From Pontibacter silvestris (GTDB lineage Bacteria > Bacteroidota > Bacteroidia > Cytophagales > Hymenobacteraceae): a DNA stretch of 64,000 nt. Where the stretch lies: NCBI RefSeq assembly GCF_020907275.1, contig NZ_JAJJWI010000006.1, positions 1 to 64,000 of the forward strand, read 5' to 3'. Of the stretch, positions 17,279 through 24,512 are shown piece by piece. The notes beneath the pieces were generated by a model, which saw nothing but the letters and a program-made list of their open reading frames with translations, had not been told where the DNA came from and searched no databases. Each line of letters opens with the position of its first letter. Positions within the stretch are counted from its first letter, which is position 1. The translations under genes and the position numbers were made by a program.

Positions 17279-17310
17279 TAAACTTAGTAATTGATAATTT
17301 TACTACCAAA
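17279..17310 (-). promoter_or_regulatory. Putative promoter of the pheA leader
   Basis: Minus strand TTTG (17310-17307), 20-nt spacer, TAAGTTTA (17286-17279), close to the Bacteroidota TTTG-N19-TAnnTTTG consensus. The leader ATG follows 21 nt later. Confidence 0.65.
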
Positions 17311-17551
17311 TAAAAAGTGCTCTTTTTTTACAGATATCTCCTAACTGCCTGTTTTGCCACATTTAATTGTTGTAACACGATCCATCAATTAATCAGATAA
17401 TTACTAACGATAGTAATGAGAAATAGTTAGTTTACCTTGAATGCATACGTGTACTGAGAGGTGTGAAGAGGCCGCAGTAGATTTAAAATTTAAAGAAGGG
17501 AGGTGGCGGTATGTTTTCAAAAATGGGCTTCTTAATATAACAATTAGCTAT

Positions 17552-17595
17552 ACTAAAATGCCTGTCTGATAATAGAACCAACCGGGCATTTTAGT
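17552..17595 (-). terminator. Probable terminator behind second DAHPS/CM gene
   Basis: Perfect 11-bp arms ACTAAAATGCC (17552-17562) / GGCATTTTAGT (17585-17595) with a 22-nt loop, 12 bp past the stop at 17607. The U-tract is poor, so this is less certain than the others. Confidence 0.6.
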
Positions 17596-17606
17596 GCAGC
17601 TTAATT

Positions 17607-18701
17607 TCAAGCCTTATAAAGGTAGGTTTGCGCATAGTGTTTCCTTACTTCCTGAAAAACAGTCTGCACGAACTCTTTGTCTATGCCAGCGTCGCTTGCT
17701 TGTGAAAGCAAGCCTTCCAGAACCTGATCCCACTGAACAATTTGTGGCGCATCTCCAACATTTGCTTTCTTTAGCTTGCCTATTTTCGAAGACATTTTAG
17801 AACGTCGGGCTAATAAATCCAGCAACTCGTCATCCAAGTGCTCGATCTCTTTACGCAACTCTTCCAACTGTACTCTTTTTCGGGTGCCATCAGCATCAAT
17901 GCCATCAATATTTAGTACTTGCAATAATATTCCGAGTTCCTGCGGCATTAACTGGTGCTGAGGGTCGCTTAGTGCCTTCGCCGGGTTATAGTGGGCTTCT
18001 ATCATTAAGCCATCATATCCTAAATCTACAGCACGCTGGCTAACCGGGCGCAGTAAACTACGCTTACCGGCAATATGGCTAGGGTCACAAAACATAGGCA
18101 CATCGGGCAGCATATCTTTCAGTTCTATTGCCTGGTCCCACTTAGGGTGGTTACGGTAAGGGGCATTGTCCAGTGTAGAGAAACCTCTGTGTATGGCACC
18201 CAAGTCACGGATGCCACTGTGGTAAAACCGCTCAATGGCTCCAGCCCAAAGTGGCAGGTCCAGGTGAACAGGGTTCTTAACCAACACAGGCACATCAACT
18301 CCTCGTAGTGAGTCAGCTATTTCCTGTACCAGAAAAGCATTAACAGTCGTGTGAGCTCCAATCATTAACACATCCACACCATGCTTTAGAGCTTCGGCTA
18401 CATGACTCGCATTGGCCACTTCGCATGTCGTGAGCAGGCCTGTTTCCTGCTTCACGGTTTTAAGCCACTCTAAACCAATGGTACCTACCCCCTGAAAACT
18501 ACCCAGGCGTGTGCGGGGCTTCCAGATACCGGCCCTGAAAATGGATACACCCTGTAGCTTCTTAAGACCAAAGGCAGTTTTTAACATCTGCTCTTCACTT
18601 TCAGCACTACATGGGCCTGCTATCACTACAGGATATTTAGTAGTTTTAGCAAGCACGCTTTTGCGGTGACCCGGCTTCATGTTAGGTGTGTTTGCATTCA
18701 T
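17607..18701 (-). CDS. Bifunctional DAHP synthase / chorismate mutase paralogue (copy 2)
   Basis: 364 aa, same two-domain layout as the gene at 13915-15030 and clearly its paralogue. The DAHPS metal ligands are kept (C31 in GPCSAES, H in CDPSHIAG, E in LMIEAHYNP, D in ALSD), as are FRAG and K61-PRT. The PEP-phosphate arginine of GARTT is replaced by His (GAHTT, H117). In the mutase part the early residues remain (LRKEIEHLDDELLDLL, R in ARRSK, K in IGKLK). The Arg of GRWNQ is Gln (VQWDQ), and the C-terminal Gln of SMGIQNE has no counterpart. It may be weakly active, specialised or regulatory. It has its own leader ORF and attenuator upstream and forms a separate transcript behind the pheA promoter region. 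Confidence 0.9.
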   Translation of the reverse strand: MNANTPNMKPGHRKSVLAKTTKYPVVIAGPCSAESEEQMLKTAFGLKKLQGVSIFRAGIWKPRTRLGSFQGVGTIGLEWLKTVKQETGLLTTCEVANASHVAEALKHGVDVLMIGAHTTVNAFLVQEIADSLRGVDVPVLVKNPVHLDLPLWAGAIERFYHSGIRDLGAIHRGFSTLDNAPYRNHPKWDQAIELKDMLPDVPMFCDPSHIAGKRSLLRPVSQRAVDLGYDGLMIEAHYNPAKALSDPQHQLMPQELGILLQVLNIDGIDADGTRKRVQLEELRKEIEHLDDELLDLLARRSKMSSKIGKLKKANVGDAPQIVQWDQVLEGLLSQASDAGIDKEFVQTVFQEVRKHYAQTYLYKA

Positions 18702-18741
18702 GATTTCTAGGAGTTACTCATTGTTTTATACGGTTAAAAGT

Positions 18742-18769
18742 AAAAAAGCCCCGCTTGTGGCGGGGCTTT
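18742..18769 (-). terminator. Attenuator terminator of the second DAHPS/CM gene
   Basis: Minus strand AAAGCCCCGC (18769-18760), loop CACAA, GCGGGGCTTT (18754-18745), then TTT. It lies between leader ORF and gene, 41 nt before the ATG. Stem core GCCCCGC/GCGGGGC is identical to that of the pheA attenuator. GCGGGGC inside the leader ORF (18829-18823) is perfectly complementary to GCCCCGC of the 5' arm. Confidence 0.8.
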
Positions 18770-18814
18770 CCAGGTGTTATCTTTTCATTATTTTATCAAA
18801 TGCCAAGCATAACC

Positions 18815-18880
18815 CTATAGCGGCCCCGCAGGTGCGCAAATAGATTTGAGATTAAATGCCTGTGTATTGACGAATAACAT
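18815..18880 (-). CDS. Leader peptide of the second DAHPS/CM gene
   Basis: A 21-codon ORF starting M-L-F-V-N-T-Q-A-F-N and ending with A-G-P-L and TAG. It holds two Phe codons (3 and 9), so codon bias is weak compared with the pheA leader. Support comes from position: ATG 23 nt after a TATATTTA -7 box, and an overlap of its last codons with the antiterminator segment GCGGGGC. The sequence in front of the ATG (TAATAAGAAGAACACC) resembles that of the pheA leader (TAATAAGAACGAC), suggesting common origin. Confidence 0.6.
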   Translation of the reverse strand: MLFVNTQAFNLKSICAPAGPL

Positions 18881-18903
18881 GGTGTTCTTCTTATTAAGAT
18901 GTG

Positions 18904-18935
18904 TAAATATAGTAAAACCTTTTTCTTGATACTAA
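18904..18935 (-). promoter_or_regulatory. Putative promoter of second DAHPS/CM leader
   Basis: Minus strand TATATTTA (18911-18904) matches TAnnTTTG at seven of eight positions. A TTAG (18935-18932) lies 20 nt upstream in the -33 position. Confidence 0.45.
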
Positions 18936-19041
18936 TTACAGCAACATAATTTTATATTTTTTTATAATAAGCATTAAAATGTTGTGAAAATGAGGTTGCA
19001 AAGGTTGTATTGTTGAATAGTTGCTATTTGTTGCTACTTCT

Positions 19042-19986
19042 TTAGATAAGATCAGAGGGTGGCGGAGGTAAATCGTTCTCTTTCTTTGGAAAGAGGAGGG
19101 AAACAATAACAGATAGCGCGAGAATAGACCCAACCACGATAAGGGCATAATGCATATCAATATGATAGATGTCGCTCAGTAAGAGCTTGGCACCGATAAA
19201 CATCAGGATAAGCGAAAGGCCATAGTGCAGGTAATGGAAAAGCTGCATAATACCTGCCAGGGCAAAATATAATGCTCTGAGCCCCAGTAAGGCAAACACA
19301 TTGGAAGTATACACTATAAAAGGATCTTTGGAAATAGCCAGTATAGCAGGAATGGAGTCTGCGGCAAACACCACGTCAGTACTTTCCACCATCAGTAACA
19401 CCAGGAAGAGAGGTGTTGCAAACAGTTTTCCATTCTCTTTGATAAAGAATTTACCGTCGGCATTTGACCGGCTAATACGCAGGTGCTTGCTGGCCCAGTT
19501 TACCAGAGGGTTGTTGCCTGGGTCTACGTCCTCATCAGAAGTAAAAGCCATTTTTATACCTGTGTATACTAAAAAGGCTCCTAATATGTAAATGATAAAG
19601 TGGAATTTAGCAATCAGGGTAACTCCTACTAATATAAACAGTGCACGTAACACCAGCGCCCCTATCACGCCCCAGAACAGGATATTATGCTGAAACTTGA
19701 GTGGTACCTTAAAGTAGTTGAAGATAAGGATAAAAACAAAGAGGTTATCTACGCTCAAAGACTTCTCTATGAGATAGGCCGTAAGAAATTCTACTGCAGG
19801 CTGCTGGCCTCGCCAATAGTAAATAACAACATTGAACAGGAGAGAGAGCACAATCCAGAATAAACTGGTCAGGAGTGCTTCCTTTATTTTTACCTCATGC
19901 TCCTTACGATGAAAAACGAATAAATCGAGCCCCAGCAGCAACAGCACAAAGCCATTAAATATTATCCAGAAGATGATATCATTCAT
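19042..19986 (-). CDS. TerC/Alx family membrane protein
   Basis: 314 aa with about nine membrane segments. The family core is clear: EKSLSVDNLFVFILIFNYF, then ESTDVVFAADSIPAILAIS with acidic residues inside membrane helices, and SNVFALLGLRALYFAL. Established knowledge: TerC-family proteins include tellurite-resistance determinants and Alx-type manganese exporters. I infer metal-ion export, most likely manganese. Single gene, convergent with nothing obvious; the 18.9-19.0 kb stretch behind it is AT-rich without a clear terminator. Confidence 0.9.
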   Translation of the reverse strand: MNDIIFWIIFNGFVLLLLGLDLFVFHRKEHEVKIKEALLTSLFWIVLSLLFNVVIYYWRGQQPAVEFLTAYLIEKSLSVDNLFVFILIFNYFKVPLKFQHNILFWGVIGALVLRALFILVGVTLIAKFHFIIYILGAFLVYTGIKMAFTSDEDVDPGNNPLVNWASKHLRISRSNADGKFFIKENGKLFATPLFLVLLMVESTDVVFAADSIPAILAISKDPFIVYTSNVFALLGLRALYFALAGIMQLFHYLHYGLSLILMFIGAKLLLSDIYHIDMHYALIVVGSILALSVIVSLLFPKKENDLPPPPSDLI

Positions 19987-20129
19987 AAAAAACCAGCTTA
20001 AAATGCTGAATAAAGTGGAATGTAAAGTTATAGCGAAAGTGTGACAGATGTACTAGCGCTAACTGTAATTAATTAGTGCTTTACTGGAAAGCTGGTACAG
20101 CAAGGACTAAAACTAATACAGCAGGCAGT

Positions 20130-20864
20130 TTAATAGCGATCAAAATGACGAAAGAAGCTGCTGATCTTCATTTGAAGCACGCCAAAGACAGCTTCCTTAA
20201 AAATACTGGAAGACATTTTGGATTGTCCTCTTGTTCGGTCTGTGAAAATAATGGGTACTTCTTTAATCTTAAAGCCGTATTTATAGGTCAGAAACTTCAT
20301 CTCAATCTGGAAGGCATAGCCTACAAAACGGATATTATTTAACTGGATAGTCTCTAACACCCTGCGACGATAACATTTGAAGCCAGCTGTTGTGTCTGCT
20401 ATAGGCATATCGGTTATCATCTGCACGTATAAACTGGCAAACCACGACATAAGTACACGACTCATAGGCCAGTTTACCACGTTTACCCCTTGCACATAAC
20501 GGCTACCAATGGCCAAGTCATAACCATCAACAGCACAGGCGTCATACAATCGGATAAGGTCATCAGGGTTGTGAGAAAAGTCACAGTCCATTTCAAAGAT
20601 GTACTCGTAGCCATTACGCAGGGCGTACTTAAAACCGTGAATATAAGCAGTTCCCAAGCCTAGTTTGCCCTGGCGTGTTTCCAGGTGCAGCCGGTTTGGA
20701 AACTCCTGTTGCAGCATGCGCACAATATCTGCGGTGCCGTCAGGAGACCCATCGTCTATAATTAATAGCTCAAACGGATGGCTCAGCGACATCACCTTCC
20801 TTACCATAGCTTCTATATTTTCCCGTTCGTTATAGGTAGGGATAATCACAAGCGCATCTTTCAT
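20130..20864 (-). CDS. Polyprenol monophosphomannose synthase-like glycosyltransferase
   Basis: 244 aa, GT2, DPM1-like. Seen: VIIPTYNERENIEAMV, LIIDDGSPDGTADIV (donor-binding DD), EMDCDFSHNPDDL (metal-binding DCD) and GSRYVQGVNVVNWP. The short soluble form without a C-terminal membrane domain matches bacterial and archaeal Dpm1 homologues that transfer mannose (or another hexose) from GDP-sugar to polyprenyl phosphate. The sugar is not certain. Divergent from the HAD phosphatase gene across a 288-bp spacer; no operon partner. Confidence 0.9.
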   Translation of the reverse strand: MKDALVIIPTYNERENIEAMVRKVMSLSHPFELLIIDDGSPDGTADIVRMLQQEFPNRLHLETRQGKLGLGTAYIHGFKYALRNGYEYIFEMDCDFSHNPDDLIRLYDACAVDGYDLAIGSRYVQGVNVVNWPMSRVLMSWFASLYVQMITDMPIADTTAGFKCYRRRVLETIQLNNIRFVGYAFQIEMKFLTYKYGFKIKEVPIIFTDRTRGQSKMSSSIFKEAVFGVLQMKISSFFRHFDRY

Positions 20865-21152
20865 GCCTCAAATATAGCAAATCAGCTATTGAGGGCTAAG
20901 TTCAGGCTAAATTAATTTTGTGAGCAAGCCATTTTGGCGGGTGAATTTGTTCAGTGCAGACGAGGTAAGAAGAGCTACTGTTTTCCAGTACAAGTCCCAT
21001 GAGGTTTGTAAATGTAAGGTCAGGTATAAAAAAGCCTAAAGCCATAAGAGTGCTAGCGATTGCTACTGTGTACTAACTCTTCTTCTCTTCTTTTGCGTAA
21101 CCTTTTCAGAATAAATAAATCTTTAAATTTGTGCTTCAACTTAACCTAGCCC

Positions 21153-21683
21153 ATGCAAAAGCAAAAGTGTGTTTTCTTAGATCGTGATGGCGTACTGAAC
21201 CGTGAACGTGGTGATTATACTTACAGATTAGAGGACTTTGAAGTATTACCAGGAGTTCGTGAAGCGTTGGGGTTGCTGAAAGAGAATGGCTTTTTGCTTA
21301 TTGTAGTTACAAACCAGGGAGGTATCGCTAAAGGATTATATACCAAACGGGATACCATGGCTTGCCACCAGAAACTGCAGGATAGCTGCGGGTCTATAAT
21401 AGATGCTATATACTATGCACCCGGCCATCATACAGTTTCTGCATCACTCTCCCGTAAGCCGGATAGTTTAATGCTGGAACGTGCTATTGCAAAATATAAC
21501 ATTGACCCTGCTGTTTCCTGGATGGTAGGGGATGCGTTGCGAGACATGGAAGCTGGCAAGAAAGCCGGTGTGAAGACCATATTGGTAGGGGAATACCATG
21601 CGCCTTGCAAACACGACCGGCAGGTAAAAGACCTGTGGGAGGCTGCGCATGTTGTACTTTCAGAAACAAAAAAACCGGCTTAA
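21153..21683 (+). CDS. HAD-IIIA phosphatase, GmhB-like
   Basis: 176 aa. Haloacid dehalogenase superfamily: FLDRDGVLNRE (nucleophile Asp and general acid Asp), VVTNQGGIAKG (motif II), K in SRKPD (motif III) and VGDALRDMEAG (motif IV). The layout is that of histidinol-phosphate / D-glycero-D-manno-heptose 1,7-bisphosphate phosphatases. The zinc-binding cysteine loop of classical GmhB is missing: the stretch YYAPGHHTVSASLSRKPD has no Cys. It could act in heptose synthesis or on another sugar phosphate. A good -7 box TAAATTTG lies about 20 nt upstream of the start. Confidence 0.85.
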   Translation: MQKQKCVFLDRDGVLNRERGDYTYRLEDFEVLPGVREALGLLKENGFLLIVVTNQGGIAKGLYTKRDTMACHQKLQDSCGSIIDAIYYAPGHHTVSASLSRKPDSLMLERAIAKYNIDPAVSWMVGDALRDMEAGKKAGVKTILVGEYHAPCKHDRQVKDLWEAAHVVLSETKKPA

Positions 21684-21700
21684 CAGGCCGGCTTATTTGT
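21669..21700. terminator. Bidirectional terminator between HAD gene and small lipoprotein gene
   Basis: CCGGC (21675-21679) and GCCGG (21687-21691) pair. The minus-strand product ends in a run of seven U. It is nested inside wider inverted repeats: AAACAAA/TTTGTTT, and GCATGTTGTAC (21647-21657) / GTACAACATGC (21708-21718). Confidence 0.65.
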
Positions 21701-21725
21701 TTATTTTGTACAACATGCAGTTATG

Positions 21726-21881
21726 TTAGCTTTTCACTTGTTCTAAAGAAGTGGCTGGAGCTGGTACTTTGGCCTTTACCCCATTATCTTGCTTAGCATA
21801 GTTGTAAGCAGGGCAATATGTCTTGCAGGAGGTTGTGCCTAACCCTAGGATGATTGCACTTAAAATTAGTATTTTCTTCAT
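21726..21881 (-). CDS. Small lipoprotein (51 aa)
   Basis: A 51-codon ORF: basic start MKKILI, a hydrophobic stretch to residue 15, and a lipobox-like GTTSC with Cys19. A short mature part follows, beginning K-T-Y-C-P-A-Y. This is the shape of a Bacteroidota lipoprotein signal peptide. The ATG is preceded by AT-rich sequence and the stop is followed by a terminator with a strong U-run on this strand. Function unknown. A related short Cys-Pro-Ala-Tyr-bearing lipoprotein is common in this lineage as far as I recall. Confidence 0.75.
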   Translation of the reverse strand: MKKILILSAIILGLGTTSCKTYCPAYNYAKQDNGVKAKVPAPATSLEQVKS

Positions 21882-21969
21882 GATGGTATTGTTTTGGGGG
21901 TATTAAGCTTCAAAAATAGTATAATAACTCTAAAAGCAAAATATCCATAAAAAGTTCGTTACCGCTATG

Positions 21970-23364
21970 TTATATTTGGTAACCAAGTATTTTTAACATA
22001 GACTCAGGAGTTTGCTCCGGCGCGAACTGCCATGTTTTTATTTCACCATTTTCATCACGGTCTACCAATATATGTTGTGGAGATGGAATTAAGCAGTGTT
22101 TAATTCCGCCATATCCACTTAACTGCTCCTGGTAAGCCCCGGTATGGAAGAAACCAATATATAAAGGCTCTTTCTTTGGTATCTTTGGCAAGAATACCTG
22201 GAACGAGTGCATCTCAGAATTATAATAGTCCTGGCTGTCGCAGGTCATGCCGCCTAATTGTATTTTGCGGTACTCTTTGTCCCAATGGTTTACTGCCAAT
22301 AGTGGCCAGCGCTGGTTTAGTGCCCAAGCATCTGGTAAGTTGGTTATAAAAGAACCATCTATCATGTACCACAGCTCCTTGTCGTTCTGCAGTTTTTCGT
22401 CCAGAATAGAGTAAATATTCGCAGCACTTTCACCTACTGTAAAAATTCCAAACTCAGAAAAGATGTTTGGCTCCGGCACTCCTTCTTCTGCGCAGATACG
22501 CTTGAAAGTACGCAGAATCTCTTCTGTCATATACCGGTAGTCATAGTCAGCCTGGATAGATGTTTTGATAGGGAAACCACCTCCTATATCTACTGTGTCA
22601 AGTTCCGGACAATGCCTCTTCAGTTCGCAATACTTACGTATAAAGCGGCTAAGTTCTGACCAATAGTAGGAGGTGTCTTTTATACCTGTATTGATAAAAT
22701 AGTGGAGCATCTTCAGCTCAAACTTCGGGTCGTTCTTTATCTGTTGCTCATAAAGGTCAATCACATCGTTGTAACGCACACCGAGGCGAGAGGTGTAAAA
22801 CTCAAACTTTGGCTCTTCGTCTGCAGCCAGGCGAATTCCTAATTTCGTTTTTACATGCACATTCTCCTTATAATACTCTATCTCACCTAGGTGGTCGAGT
22901 ATAGGCATACAGTTTACGAAGCCATCATTTATCAGGTCTGAGATCCATTCACGATAACGTTCACGCTTAAAGCCATTGCAGATAATATAGATATTCTTAT
23001 CTATTTTGCCTTTTGCATGCAATGCACGCACAATCTGTATGTCGTAACCTGAAGACGTTTCAATATGAATATCGTTCTTTAGGGCCTCTTCCATCACAAA
23101 AGAAAAATGCGATGCCTTTGTGCAATAGCAATAAGTATAGGTCCCGTTATAATTCAGCTTCTCTATGCTCTCCTTAAAGATGAGCTTGGCTTTCTGAATC
23201 TGAGAACTGATCTTGGGGAGGTATGTTAATTTAAGAGGAGTACCGTATTTTTTAATGATGTCCATCAACGGAATGCCGTTGAACAGTAACTCATTGTTTT
23301 CTACCTGAAACTCATCTGTTGGGAAATCAAATGTCTGGTGGATTAGATCCGTATATTTATCCAT
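21970..23364 (-). CDS. speA: Arginine decarboxylase (short PLP type)
   Basis: 464 aa, fold type III PLP enzyme (alanine racemase-like barrel plus C-terminal beta domain). The N-terminal barrel begins with the PLP-lysine region YCYCTKASHF. Later, DIGGGFPIKTS binds the PLP phosphate, EFGIFTVGESA follows, and GAYQEQLSGYGG lies near the C-terminus. It is much shorter than E. coli SpeA (about 650 aa) but usual for the Bacteroidota form. It converts arginine to agmatine for polyamine synthesis. It is divergent from an arginase-family gene, with argS next, forming an arginine-use cluster. Alternative: another basic amino acid decarboxylase. Confidence 0.88.
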   Translation of the reverse strand: MDKYTDLIHQTFDFPTDEFQVENNELLFNGIPLMDIIKKYGTPLKLTYLPKISSQIQKAKLIFKESIEKLNYNGTYTYCYCTKASHFSFVMEEALKNDIHIETSSGYDIQIVRALHAKGKIDKNIYIICNGFKRERYREWISDLINDGFVNCMPILDHLGEIEYYKENVHVKTKLGIRLAADEEPKFEFYTSRLGVRYNDVIDLYEQQIKNDPKFELKMLHYFINTGIKDTSYYWSELSRFIRKYCELKRHCPELDTVDIGGGFPIKTSIQADYDYRYMTEEILRTFKRICAEEGVPEPNIFSEFGIFTVGESAANIYSILDEKLQNDKELWYMIDGSFITNLPDAWALNQRWPLLAVNHWDKEYRKIQLGGMTCDSQDYYNSEMHSFQVFLPKIPKKEPLYIGFFHTGAYQEQLSGYGGIKHCLIPSPQHILVDRDENGEIKTWQFAPEQTPESMLKILGYQI

Positions 23365-23540
23365 TCTAAATGTTGTGGAATTAAGAAAACATGCAATATT
23401 GAGTGTTATTTACCATCTTTGCAAAAACTTTGTTCAGATTAAATGTGAAACCATTCTGTAACTGTTCTAAGAACCCACTTTTTCGGGGTTAAAGTACATT
23501 GCTGATACGTTCCATATTGAAAAGGGCAAAATATTAAAAG

Positions 23541-24512
23541 ATGAAAAAAGTTAGACTGATAGAAGTTAGATCAGAGTTAGGAGCCGGAACACGAGGAGCC
23601 GGTATGGGAATAGATGCGCTCAGAGTAGCCTGCCTTGATAAAGGCTCAGATTATTTCAAGCGTTTCAACGCTGCCATTGTACCTGATCTCAACTACACTT
23701 TATTTGATAAAGATTTATTCCCGAATGCCCATCGCATTGACAACATCTACACTGTACATAAGAATATCAGCAATAATGTTGAACAAACAATTGGGCTAGG
23801 AATGTTCCCGTTGGTACTGTCAGGTGATCATTCTAATGCACATGGCACTATTGCTGGCATAAAAAAAGCATATCCTGATAAAACACTGGGGGTAATATGG
23901 ATAGATGCGCATGCTGATATACATTCTCCTTATACATCGCCATCGGGTAACGTGCATGGTATGCCGCTGGGCATGGCACTGAACCTGGACAACCTTGAGC
24001 GCCAGATAAACGACCCGGCTCCGGAAACGCTCTTTTACTGGAACTCCCTTAAGAAGCTCGGCTTTGACGGACCAAAACTGAAACCAGAGCACCTGGTATA
24101 TGTGGTAGTGCGCGATACGGAAGAGCCGGAGGAGTTCATCATGAAAAAGCATGGCCTCAAAAACTTTACGCACAGTGAGCTAAACCAAAAGGGAGCTCAG
24201 CAGGTGGCAGTGGAGGCTTTGGACATTCTGAAGGAGTGCGATATCATATACGTTTCCTTTGACGTAGACAGCCTGGATCCTAAGTTTTCTAAAGGAACAG
24301 GTACACCCGTAGAAACGGGCCTTACGGTAGACCAGGCAAAGCGCCTGTGCTTTTACCTGTTGCAGGACCCTCGTGTGGTGTGTTATGAGATGACCGAGAT
24401 TAACCCTACCTTAGATACTGAAAACACCATGGCAGAAAATGCTTTCGATATACTGGAGGCGGCCACGGATGCAATTTTATACCGAGAATCTAAAAGTATA
24501 GCTACAATTTAA
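23541..24512 (+). CDS. Arginase/agmatinase family ureohydrolase
   Basis: 323 aa. Binuclear manganese ligands are visible: H in SGDHSNAHG, the DAHADIH motif (WIDAHADIHSP) and DVDSLDP near the C-terminus, plus HGMPLGM. The N-terminus (RLIEVRSELGAGTRGAGMG) is of arginase type. It hydrolyses a guanidino compound to urea plus an amine. Arginase (arginine to ornithine) is my first choice; agmatinase is possible because it is divergent from arginine decarboxylase, which makes agmatine. The stop overlaps the argS start by 1 nt (TAATG). Confidence 0.88.
   Translation: MKKVRLIEVRSELGAGTRGAGMGIDALRVACLDKGSDYFKRFNAAIVPDLNYTLFDKDLFPNAHRIDNIYTVHKNISNNVEQTIGLGMFPLVLSGDHSNAHGTIAGIKKAYPDKTLGVIWIDAHADIHSPYTSPSGNVHGMPLGMALNLDNLERQINDPAPETLFYWNSLKKLGFDGPKLKPEHLVYVVVRDTEEPEEFIMKKHGLKNFTHSELNQKGAQQVAVEALDILKECDIIYVSFDVDSLDPKFSKGTGTPVETGLTVDQAKRLCFYLLQDPRVVCYEMTEINPTLDTENTMAENAFDILEAATDAILYRESKSIATI

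Noticed and set aside
20076-20342. 88-codon plus-strand ORF over the polyprenol-phosphate sugar synthase gene
   Set aside because: It lies antisense to a clear GT2 gene and has no family features; treated as a shadow frame.
23480-23500. AACCC...GGGTT hairpin in the arginase leader as an attenuator
   Set aside because: The stem is about 5 bp, lacks a U-tract, and no Arg-rich leader ORF is in front of it.
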